6,901 nt of DNA from the NCBI GenBank assembly GCA_002385825.1, contig DGEG01000038.1, forward strand, positions 1-6,901, written 5' to 3'. Below the pieces are notes generated by a model that searched no databases, was not told where the DNA came from, and worked only from the letters and a program-made list of their open reading frames with translations. Positions 1 through 5,447 of this stretch are shown one piece after another. The stretch comes from Firmicutes bacterium UBA3932. Its GTDB lineage: Bacteria > Bacillota > Clostridia > Peptostreptococcales > Anaerovoracaceae. The position numbers were made by a program, and so were the translations under genes. Within the stretch, counting starts at the first letter, position 1; every line of letters starts with the position of its first letter.

Positions 1-19
1 GGGATTTGTCTACAGTCTG

Positions 20-44
20 AAACCCAGTACATTCTGGGTTTTTT
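20..44 (+). terminator. Rho-independent terminator, rightward
   Basis: An 8-bp stem, AAACCCAG (20-27) with CTGGGTTT (34-41), encloses the 6-nt loop TACATT and runs into six T residues (39-44). The T run lies on the + strand, so it would end a rightward gene located left of the window. It sits just past the stop of the leftward flavoprotein gene. On the minus strand the stem is followed only by TTTCAG, so it would be a weak terminator for that operon. The shape is classical; the gene it serves is not visible. Confidence 0.75.
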
Positions 45-63
45 ATCTTTAAACTTGTTTCTT

Positions 64-696
64 CTATCGTATGAAATTCGTATAGGTCTTTTTCTCTGCT
101 TCCGGTTCGGGGACAAGATCTTCTCCCTTGTCGACCAACTTCATGAGCCAAGCCATGTTGCGTCCCAACAACCTCATGATTTGTTTCCCTTCTTCGTCCT
201 GCAGAACCTCTCCCGGCTTCTGACCGTGAATCACGTTCCAATAGTTTGAAGCAGGCATCAGCATTTCAGCATAGCTGATGTAGTGGTTTAACTGGTCACA
301 GGTGGCAACACCGCCCGAGCGTCTGACCGCAACAACTGCAGCGCCTACCTTATGCCTTAACAGCCCTTTATTTACACCGCATACATAAAACGCCCTGTCT
401 AAAAAACTTTTCATGTTTCCTGCAATGCCGGAAAAATGTACAGGAGAACCGAAGAGGATCCCGTCTGCAGACTTCATCTTCTGTATCCATTCGTTCACCT
501 CATCGTCAATTGCACATCGTTCATCTCTATTCACTATGCACTTCCCGCAGGCGATACACCCGGAAATGGCCTTGTTCCCTACATGAATAATCTCCGTCTC
601 AATTCCTGCCTTTTCCAGTTCCTCAGCAACCATGCAGATTGCTTGATAGGTATTTCCTTCCCGTCTGGGACTTCCGTTAAATGCTACAACTTTCAT
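64..696 (-). CDS. Iron-sulfur flavoprotein (Isf-like), NADPH-dependent FMN reductase/flavodoxin-fold family
   Basis: A 210-residue cytosolic flavodoxin-fold protein. The N-terminus has beta1 followed by the FMN phosphate-binding loop FNGSPRREGNT (residues 6-16). A cysteine cluster Cys47-x2-Cys50-x2-Cys53-x7-Cys61 follows, which fits the compact CX2CX2CX4-7C motif that binds a 4Fe-4S cluster in Methanosarcina Isf. GSPVHFSGIAGNMKSFLDR (83-101) is the usual flavin-contacting segment. Isf-type proteins move electrons between ferredoxin-like donors and acceptors such as O2 or peroxide; the partner here is unknown. The start is ATG with GGGAGGA at 704-710, 7 nt upstream. It begins 18 nt after the threonine aldolase stop on the same strand, so the two are very likely cotranscribed. 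Family assignment is secure; the cluster and the physiological role are inferred. Confidence 0.9.
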   Translation of the reverse strand: MKVVAFNGSPRREGNTYQAICMVAEELEKAGIETEIIHVGNKAISGCIACGKCIVNRDERCAIDDEVNEWIQKMKSADGILFGSPVHFSGIAGNMKSFLDRAFYVCGVNKGLLRHKVGAAVVAVRRSGGVATCDQLNHYISYAEMLMPASNYWNVIHGQKPGEVLQDEEGKQIMRLLGRNMAWLMKLVDKGEDLVPEPEAEKKTYTNFIR

Positions 697-714
697 GTCC
701 TCGTCCTCCCTGAA

Positions 715-1749
715 TTATTCTATCCCCAGGCATTCCCTGAATTTTTTCAACACAAAATCTATGTCTTCCCTTGTGACATTCACGTTTGTCACAAAGCGCC
801 ATTCACCGTCTTCAGGTCCGCTGATCTTGATCCCGTTTTTCAGGAAATAGTCAATCAACTTCTGTTCCGAAATCACATCGGGGCCCATCTCAAAGAACAC
901 CATGTTGATATCAAGCCGGTTGGCCTTTACATTGACTCCAGGAATGCGGGAAAGCTGGTCGGCCAGATATGCTGCGTTTTCATGGTCCACATGAAGGCGT
1001 TTCGTCATTTTCTCCAAGGCTATGATGCCGGCGGCTGCAAGAACGCCTGCCTGGCGCATTCCGCCGCCCATGAGCTTCCTGTTTTTTCTGGCCTTCTCTA
1101 TGAACTCTTTCGTCCCTGCCACCATCGATCCCACAGGAGCGGCTAATCCTTTTGAAAGACAGAACATGACGGAGTCGGCACAGGCTGCGATTTCCTTCGC
1201 ATCAACTCCAAGAGCAACTGCTGCATTGAAGATCCTGGCTCCGTCCATGTGGACGGGTATACCGTACTTCTCCCCGATTTCTTTGATGGCTCGCAAGTTG
1301 TCAACGGGAATTGCCGTTCCTAAACCATGGGCATTTTCAACACATATCAGTCCGGTGCGCGGATAATGGATGTCATCTTCCGGTCTGATTGCCGCTTCCA
1401 CCTGAGCGGGATCAAGCATGCCGTTATTGCTGTCCAGGATGCGAAGCTGTACTCCTGCTATAACTGCCGCGCTGCCGACTTCGTGTAGGACGATGTGGCA
1501 GTCCTTTCCAAGTATGACTTCATCGCCCCGGAGAGTGTGGGTCAGGACGCAAAGCTGGTTTCCAAAGGTTCCGCTGGGAACGAAGAGAGCGGCTTCTTTT
1601 CCCACCATCTCGGCGGCCAATTCCTGCAAGCGATTCACCGTAGGATCGTCTTCATAGACATCGTCGCCCACTTCCGCCTCAGCCATGGCTTTGCGCATCT
1701 CTTTAGTGGGCATTGTAACTGTATCGCTTCTTAAATCGATATATCTCAT
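715..1749 (-). CDS. ltaE: Low-specificity L-threonine aldolase
   Basis: A PLP enzyme that cleaves L-threonine or L-allo-threonine to glycine and acetaldehyde; stereospecificity cannot be read from the sequence. At 344 residues it has the family's normal length. Hallmarks: DLRSDTVTMPT (5-15), GDDVYEDDPTVNRLQE (28-43), the PLP-phosphate segment SGTFGNQ (59-65), His85 at the ring-stacking position, VHMDGARIFNAA (166-177) with Asp169 for the pyridine nitrogen, and CLSKGLAAPVGS (197-208) with Schiff-base Lys200. The open frame extends to 1842, but the added 31 residues are not family-like and cover the structured leader. The ATG at 1749 has GGAGG at 1755-1759, 5 nt away, so that start was chosen. 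It is the first gene of an operon with the flavoprotein, behind a sigma-A promoter at 1855-1883. The ribosome binding site can fold into a hairpin, suggesting translational control. Confidence 0.93.
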   Translation of the reverse strand: MRYIDLRSDTVTMPTKEMRKAMAEAEVGDDVYEDDPTVNRLQELAAEMVGKEAALFVPSGTFGNQLCVLTHTLRGDEVILGKDCHIVLHEVGSAAVIAGVQLRILDSNNGMLDPAQVEAAIRPEDDIHYPRTGLICVENAHGLGTAIPVDNLRAIKEIGEKYGIPVHMDGARIFNAAVALGVDAKEIAACADSVMFCLSKGLAAPVGSMVAGTKEFIEKARKNRKLMGGGMRQAGVLAAAGIIALEKMTKRLHVDHENAAYLADQLSRIPGVNVKANRLDINMVFFEMGPDVISEQKLIDYFLKNGIKISGPEDGEWRFVTNVNVTREDIDFVLKKFRECLGIE

Positions 1750-1848
1750 TTTTTCCTCCTTTAGGAGGGTTCTCTTACCTTGGAGCGCAGGACAACAACC
1801 CCGGTTCCAAAGCAACGGAGCCCTCTCCGCTCTATACAACATGAATAC
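1750..1848 (-). promoter_or_regulatory. Structured 5' leader of the threonine aldolase operon, with sequestered ribosome binding site
   Basis: The predicted transcript starts near 1848, giving a leader of about 99 nt. Immediately before the ATG, CCTCC (1764-1768 read on the minus strand) can pair with the ribosome binding site GGAGG (1755-1759) across a 4-nt TAAA loop, hiding it. Further upstream GAGCG/CGCTC (1828-1832 with 1783-1787) can close a stem around a smaller GGAG/CTCC hairpin (1825-1828 with 1817-1820); these two share base 1828 and partly compete. No run of T follows any stem, so control at translation initiation is more likely than attenuation. I could not match it to the glycine riboswitch or T-box consensus. 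The pairing is seen; a regulatory role is inference. Confidence 0.4.
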
Positions 1849-1854
1849 GAAAAA

Positions 1855-1883
1855 ATCATATCACATACATGTTTTTGTGACAA
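1855..1883 (-). promoter_or_regulatory. Sigma-A promoter of the threonine aldolase-flavoprotein operon
   Basis: Read on the minus strand: -35 TTGTCA (1878-1883), a 17-nt spacer (1861-1877) and -10 TATGAT (1855-1860). The hexamers match consensus at 5/6 (-35) and 5/6 (-10) and the spacing is ideal. The predicted start is near 1848. No other good promoter was seen between here and the ATG. Confidence 0.7.
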
Positions 1884-1920
1884 TAAGGGCTGGCTACTAC
1901 AATGTTTTTAATTCTTCAAA

Positions 1921-2062
1921 AACAATCCTTTTAGAGCGCAGGGTTGCTCTCCCGCTCGAAGAAGCTACGCGCTGCGTGCCGTACTATCTAGACGGCCCGT
2001 CCTGCCTGGTTGGCACTTGCTTGTACTCGCCGGAGCGCAACCCTGCGCTCTAAAAGGTTGTT
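1921..2062. repeat. GC-rich 142-bp inverted-repeat element with internal small hairpins (MITE-like or structured RNA)
   Basis: Perfect 21-bp inverted arms lie at 1927-1947 and 2037-2057. Pairing continues inward with two mismatches to 1955/2029 (27 of 29 pairs) and outward through AACAA/TTGTT (1921-1925 with 2058-2062) past one bulged T (1926). The 73-nt loop holds three small hairpins: ACGC/GCGT (1967-1977), GACG/CGTC (1991-2001) and TGCC/GGCA (2003-2015), plus an alternative GTGCC/GGCAC pairing (1976-1980 with 2012-2016). It is more GC-rich than the AT-rich DNA on both sides. No transposase, no T run after the stem and no clear target duplication are visible. It lies between two divergent promoters. 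It could be a small non-autonomous element, a BIME/REP-like repeat or an RNA gene; the sequence alone does not decide. Confidence 0.65.
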
Positions 2063-2100
2063 ATACTTATCAAAAAACACCCTCACCTTTGATTTATTGC

Positions 2101-2109
2101 TGATATAAT
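2101..2109 (+). promoter_or_regulatory. Extended -10 promoter of the NhaC-family gene
   Basis: TGATATAAT (2101-2109) gives the extended TG motif and a perfect TATAAT (2104-2109). The -35 position at 17-nt spacing (2081-2086) reads CCTCAC, which is poor, as is often tolerated with an extended -10. The predicted start near 2116 leaves a leader of about 50 nt. The inverted-repeat element ends about 40 nt upstream. Confidence 0.6.
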
Positions 2110-2164
2110 ACAATTATGGTAATTATGCCTATTAATTATTTAAAATAAGGAAAGAGCAATCTTT

Positions 2165-3511
2165 ATGGAATACGGAATCCTTTCGTGCATCCCTATAACC
2201 GTACTGATAGCCGGAGCGCTGCTGACCAGAAGAATCGCTGAGATGATGATACTTTCGTCATTCATCGGGGCCGTACTCGTCCATAAAAAGGCATTTTTCT
2301 CCGGTTACATTCAGATGATGTACGACGTTTTGTCAAATCCGTCCTATCAGTTCATATTGATTCTTTTAACCTGTTTCGGCGGAGTAATTCAGCTCTTTCA
2401 GAATTCAGGCGCGCTTTTGGGCTTCGGAAAAGTTATTTCCAAATATGCGGAAGGACCAAAAAAGCCCATGATAGTGGCTTGGATTATGGCATTTATCATG
2501 TTTATGGACGATTATCTGAGCACCCTTGCCGTTTCCTTCTCCATGAGAGAGGTGACGGATCGGAACAACATCCCCAGGGAACATCTCGCCTATCAGGTAA
2601 ACGCTATGGCAGGATGCTTATGCGTTTTGATACCCTTCTCCAGCTGGACGGCCTTCACCGTAGGCCTGATTTCGGAGCAGGGATTGACATATGCAGATTA
2701 TGTGAAGGCCCTTCCCTTCATGCTCTATCCAATCCTCACTGTAGTTTTATGCCTGCTTCTCGGTATAGGTATAATTCCAAAAGTAGGACTGTTAAAACAA
2801 TCTTACGACAGAGTGGCACAAGGAGGCCCTGTTTCATTCAAAGAAAAAAACGATATGGCCATCGTAAGCATGGAAATGCCAAAAGACTGCAAGGCCACAT
2901 CCTCATTGAACATGTTTGTGCCCGTCGTAGCAATGATAGCAGTCGTATTGATGTTCGACAACGATCTGATCCACGGCCTGATAGCTACCATCGCCGTACA
3001 GGCAATTCTTTATCTTTCGCAAAGGATCATGACCTTGTCAGAATTCATGAGCTCCTTTTTCGAAGGGGCAAAATCCATGGCAAACATGGCCATCATCGTA
3101 TTCTTTGCCTTTATGCTCAGCGCCGCTAACACAGAAATGGGGTTTTTCGAGTTCCTGATAGGGGGACTCGTCAAGACCGTGTCTCCCCAATTGCTGCCGG
3201 CTCTGATTTTTGTAGTAGTGGCCCTGGCCACCTTTGCGACAGCCGGATATTGGGTGATGCAGGTAATCACCATACCGATCTTCATACCATTGGCTATAGT
3301 CATGGAAGTGAACCCTTCGATTGTGGTTGCCGCGATCATATCGGGGGCTGTGTTCGGTTGCAATTTCTGCTTTTATTCAGACACCCTTTTCATGACATGC
3401 GCGGGAACCGGGGTGTCAAATTTGAGGCAAATAAAAGTTGCGGCGCCGTATACGCTCAGCGCCGCACTGTTGACAACTGCGGGATATGTAATCATAGGCT
3501 TTATTTTTTAG
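2165..3511 (+). CDS. NhaC-family Na+/H+ antiporter-like membrane transporter
   Basis: A 448-residue polytopic inner-membrane protein with roughly 11-12 hydrophobic segments, for example near 5-20, 25-40, 61-80, 102-124, 146-169, 181-205, 249-263, 268-285, 343-360, 365-381, 384-404 and 427-447. Family signatures are FMDDYLSTLAVSFSMREVTD (113-132), the following PREHLAYQVNAMAGC stretch (137-151) leading to PFSSWTAF (157-164), and GAVFGCNFCFYSDTLFMTC (394-412) near the C-terminus. These fit the PF03553 Na+/H+ antiporter family. Several members of that family exchange organic substrates (malate/lactate, amino acids), so the cargo is uncertain. ATG start with AAGGAAAG at 2147-2154. It is transcribed alone from its own promoter, divergent from the threonine aldolase operon; no terminator was found in the 52 nt before the convergent neighbour. 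Confidence 0.85.
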   Translation: MEYGILSCIPITVLIAGALLTRRIAEMMILSSFIGAVLVHKKAFFSGYIQMMYDVLSNPSYQFILILLTCFGGVIQLFQNSGALLGFGKVISKYAEGPKKPMIVAWIMAFIMFMDDYLSTLAVSFSMREVTDRNNIPREHLAYQVNAMAGCLCVLIPFSSWTAFTVGLISEQGLTYADYVKALPFMLYPILTVVLCLLLGIGIIPKVGLLKQSYDRVAQGGPVSFKEKNDMAIVSMEMPKDCKATSSLNMFVPVVAMIAVVLMFDNDLIHGLIATIAVQAILYLSQRIMTLSEFMSSFFEGAKSMANMAIIVFFAFMLSAANTEMGFFEFLIGGLVKTVSPQLLPALIFVVVALATFATAGYWVMQVITIPIFIPLAIVMEVNPSIVVAAIISGAVFGCNFCFYSDTLFMTCAGTGVSNLRQIKVAAPYTLSAALLTTAGYVIIGFIF

Positions 3512-3563
3512 CGGCTGTACATTAATTATATATGGCTTCCAAACCTGACTGCTATAGAATACA

Positions 3564-3935
3564 TCAACGGTTTCGTTTCAGATAATCCTGCAAGAACTTC
3601 TCGTCTTCCTTTTCCAGGTTGCGTTCACCGGCCAGGGACTCCAGATGGTGCGTAAACTCATGTTTCAACGTCTTAGCCAGCTTTCTCTTCAGGGCGTTTC
3701 TCCCAAGATGGCCATACAGACGCTCAAAGGAACCGTAATAGATGACGATGTATCTGCCCATGCTCCTGTCATGGTGGTATTCCCCCATTATATACAGGTC
3801 GTTGTTGCGGCCTGCAGGATTCAACTTGGCCTGGGGCAATAGAAGTATGCCTCCGTTAAGTTCCTTATAGAACTCCTGAGGAAGCTCTGCAGCAAGTTCC
3901 TCCAACATTTTTTCAACTTCATCGATTTCTATCAT
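3564..3935 (-). CDS. Small zincin-like metallopeptidase-family protein (PF06262-type)
   Basis: A 123-residue soluble protein with no signal peptide or membrane segment. The N-terminal helix (DEVEKMLEELAAELPQEFYKE, about 5-25) and the beta-rich middle with DLYIMGEYHHD and RYIVIYYGSF fit the short zincin-like family. The zinc motif HEFTHH (about residues 91-96) sits in KHEFTHHLESLAGERNLE, followed by an acidic tail; two His and the Glu of HExxH are present. The family's peptidase activity is largely unproven and its substrate unknown. ATG start with only a weak GGAA about 8 nt upstream, so low expression is likely. It is a single gene, convergent with the NhaC-family gene. An alternative start at Met10 would cut into the conserved helix. 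Confidence 0.82.
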   Translation of the reverse strand: MIEIDEVEKMLEELAAELPQEFYKELNGGILLLPQAKLNPAGRNNDLYIMGEYHHDRSMGRYIVIYYGSFERLYGHLGRNALKRKLAKTLKHEFTHHLESLAGERNLEKEDEKFLQDYLKRNR

Positions 3936-3973
3936 ACTGACATTCCACGAACATTACACTGACTTAACGATCT

Positions 3974-4013
3974 ATTTGCCATTAAACATGGCAAGGTATG
4001 TTATCCGGCAAAT
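3974..4013 (-). promoter_or_regulatory. Two mutually exclusive hairpins upstream of the metallopeptidase gene
   Basis: TTGCCAT (3976-3982) is perfectly complementary to ATGGCAA (3988-3994) with a 5-nt loop. The overlapping segment ATTTGCC (3974-3980) is also perfectly complementary to GGCAAAT (4007-4013). Only one can form at a time. It lies 39-78 bp upstream of the ATG, downstream of the candidate -10 at 4032-4037. It may be an operator, a leader switch or chance in AT-rich DNA. Confidence 0.3.
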
Positions 4014-4184
4014 ATTTAGAAGATTTATAATATCATATCATATTTTCAACCTATGTTTCTATAATTACCTCTATACAGATCCCTTCAACTTTCCATACAA
4101 TTGACCTCTATATTTTTTATCTCAATTTTGTCATAGCCCCTTCCCATGATCTTCTCGTCCACGTTTTTCAGTATACAAATCTAT

Positions 4185-4212
4185 AAAAAACCCTTGAAAT
4201 ATCAAGGGTTTT
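4185..4212 (-). terminator. Rho-independent terminator of guaA
   Basis: An 11-bp stem: on the + strand AAAACCCTTGA (4187-4197) pairs with TCAAGGGTTTT (4202-4212) around the loop AATA. On the minus strand it is followed by six T residues (4185-4190). It begins 12 nt after the guaA stop codon. Confidence 0.9.
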
Positions 4213-4223
4213 GCGTGCATCTA

Positions 4224-5207
4224 TTATTCCCATTCGATGGTTCCCGGCGGTTTGGGAGTGACATCATACATGACCCGGTTGACTCCTTCCACCTCGCCGG
4301 TGATGCGAAGGGCAACTTTCTCAAGCAATTCATAAGGAAGTTTTGCGACTTTTGCCGACATGGAGTCGGTGCTCAGTATGGCCCGCAAAACCACCGCCTG
4401 ACCGTAAGTTCTCCTGCCATCCTCTACGCCGACAGACTTGGTTCCGGGGCACACGGTGAAATACTGCCAGATTTCCTTGTCTAGACCGGCTTTGCTGATT
4501 TCTTCCCTGAATATGGCGTCGGATTCGCGGACGATTCGCACTTTATCCCGGGTGATGGCGCCTATCACTCTGACGCCCAGTCCCGGACCGGGGAAGGGCT
4601 GGCGCCAGACCTGTTCACGGGAAAGGCCGAGCATCTCGCCGACTTTTCTCACTTCGTCCTTAAACAGATACTTCAGCGGCTCCACCAGTTCAAAGTCAAA
4701 ATCCTCCGGCAGGCCGCCCACGTTGTGATGGGATTTGACTACACCCTTTTTCGATTGGCTCTCCAAAATATCCGGGTAAATGGTCCCCTGAACAAGGTAG
4801 TCGATCTTACCCAATTTCCTCGCCTCTTCTTCAAAGACGCGGATAAACTCCTCGCCGATGATCTTTCTCTTTTTTTCCGGATCCTCCTCGCCGGCCAGTT
4901 TGTCCAGGAAACGGTCCGCCGCATCGACGGAGATGAGCTTCATGTGAAACTGATCAGCGAATATGTGAGAAACCATTTCGGGTTCGCCTTTTCGCATCAG
5001 ACCGTGGTCCACAAAGATGCAGATCAACTGATCCCCCACCGCTTTGTGAACCAGCGCTGCGCAGACGGCGCTGTCCACGCCTCCGCTCAAAGCGCACAGC
5101 ACTTTCTTGTCGCCTACCTGCTCCTTTACTTGACGCAGCATTACATCAACATATTCTTCCAATGTCCCCGCAAAGCCGGTTCTTTGTTGTAATGTTTCCC
5201 TCTCCAC
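4224..5207 (-). CDS. guaA: GMP synthase, ATP-pyrophosphatase and dimerisation domains only (no glutamine amidotransferase domain)
   Basis: Converts XMP to GMP by adenylation and amination, the last step of GMP synthesis. The 327 residues cover only the synthetase half: P-loop SGGVDS (41-46), FVDHGLMRKGE (65-75), QGTIYPD (140-146), KSHHNVGGLPED (158-169), WRQPFPGPGLGVR (201-213), IWQYFTV (246-252) and the C-terminus YDVTPKPPGTIEWE (314-327). Usual bacterial GuaA is about 510-525 residues because it starts with a class I glutamine amidotransferase domain of about 190 residues. None of that domain, intact or decayed, is found upstream. The start is GTG, with GAAAGGA centred near 5219; promoter and terminator are its own, so this is a designed short gene, not a frameshift product. 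It must take ammonia from a separate amidotransferase subunit, as in archaeal split GMP synthases, or use free ammonia. Confidence 0.93.
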   Translation of the reverse strand: MERETLQQRTGFAGTLEEYVDVMLRQVKEQVGDKKVLCALSGGVDSAVCAALVHKAVGDQLICIFVDHGLMRKGEPEMVSHIFADQFHMKLISVDAADRFLDKLAGEEDPEKKRKIIGEEFIRVFEEEARKLGKIDYLVQGTIYPDILESQSKKGVVKSHHNVGGLPEDFDFELVEPLKYLFKDEVRKVGEMLGLSREQVWRQPFPGPGLGVRVIGAITRDKVRIVRESDAIFREEISKAGLDKEIWQYFTVCPGTKSVGVEDGRRTYGQAVVLRAILSTDSMSAKVAKLPYELLEKVALRITGEVEGVNRVMYDVTPKPPGTIEWE

Positions 5208-5246
5208 TGATTTTTGTCCTTTCGTATTTAATATCTTTAGGCTATT

Positions 5247-5275
5247 AGTATACAGTAAAGAAGATTTTCGTACAA
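5247..5275 (-). promoter_or_regulatory. guaA: Sigma-A promoter of guaA
   Basis: Read on the minus strand: -35 TTGTAC (5270-5275), a 17-nt spacer (5253-5269) and -10 TATACT (5247-5252). The predicted start near 5240 leaves a leader of only about 33 nt, too short for a purine riboswitch; none was seen. The ribosome binding site AAAGGA lies about 9 nt before the GTG. Confidence 0.7.
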
Positions 5276-5447
5276 GAAAAGTATATCAAAAAGGATCACA
5301 ATACAGCTGATAATGACCTCGAGGGTAGCTGCATACCGGGCAAGGATCGGGAGCGCATCAATCCCAGACAAGATTCCCGCAATTCAAATACAATCCAACG
5401 CTGCAGTACACTCGCTCAAATGCTTGAAATTAGCAGTTTGTCGTGCT

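Larger units (their letters stand above)
3936..4223. other. AT-rich intergenic region, 288 bp
   Basis: No convincing gene is present on either strand. It holds the upstream flank of the metallopeptidase gene with a possible leftward extended -10, TGATATGAT (4032-4040 on the minus strand) without a clear -35; the alternative hairpins at 3974-4013; and the guaA terminator at 4185-4212. A short rightward open frame from 4146 runs into guaA antisense and is not credible. Confidence 0.6.

Noticed and set aside
436..1146. Rightward 236-residue open frame
   Set aside because: It lies antisense to the flavoprotein and threonine aldolase genes, has no family-like motif and no good ribosome binding site; the opposite strand has strong family signatures.
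1750..1842. N-terminal extension of threonine aldolase to 1842
   Set aside because: The extra 31 residues are not family-like, while the ATG at 1749 has an ideally spaced GGAGG and gives the usual N-terminus of the family.
1750..1848. Glycine riboswitch or T-box in the aldolase leader
   Set aside because: GGAGAGGGCTCC recalls part of a glycine aptamer, but the rest of the conserved core is missing, and no T-box motif was seen.
1921..2062. Integron attC site
   Set aside because: The long imperfect palindrome is similar in size, but the GTTRRRY/RYYYAAC core sites and an integrase are absent, and the arms are far more perfect than in attC.
4725..5192. Rightward 155-residue open frame
   Set aside because: Antisense shadow of guaA, whose conserved motifs cover the same bases.
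5208..5447. Purine riboswitch upstream of guaA
   Set aside because: The predicted transcript start leaves only about 33 nt of leader, and no aptamer-like core was found.
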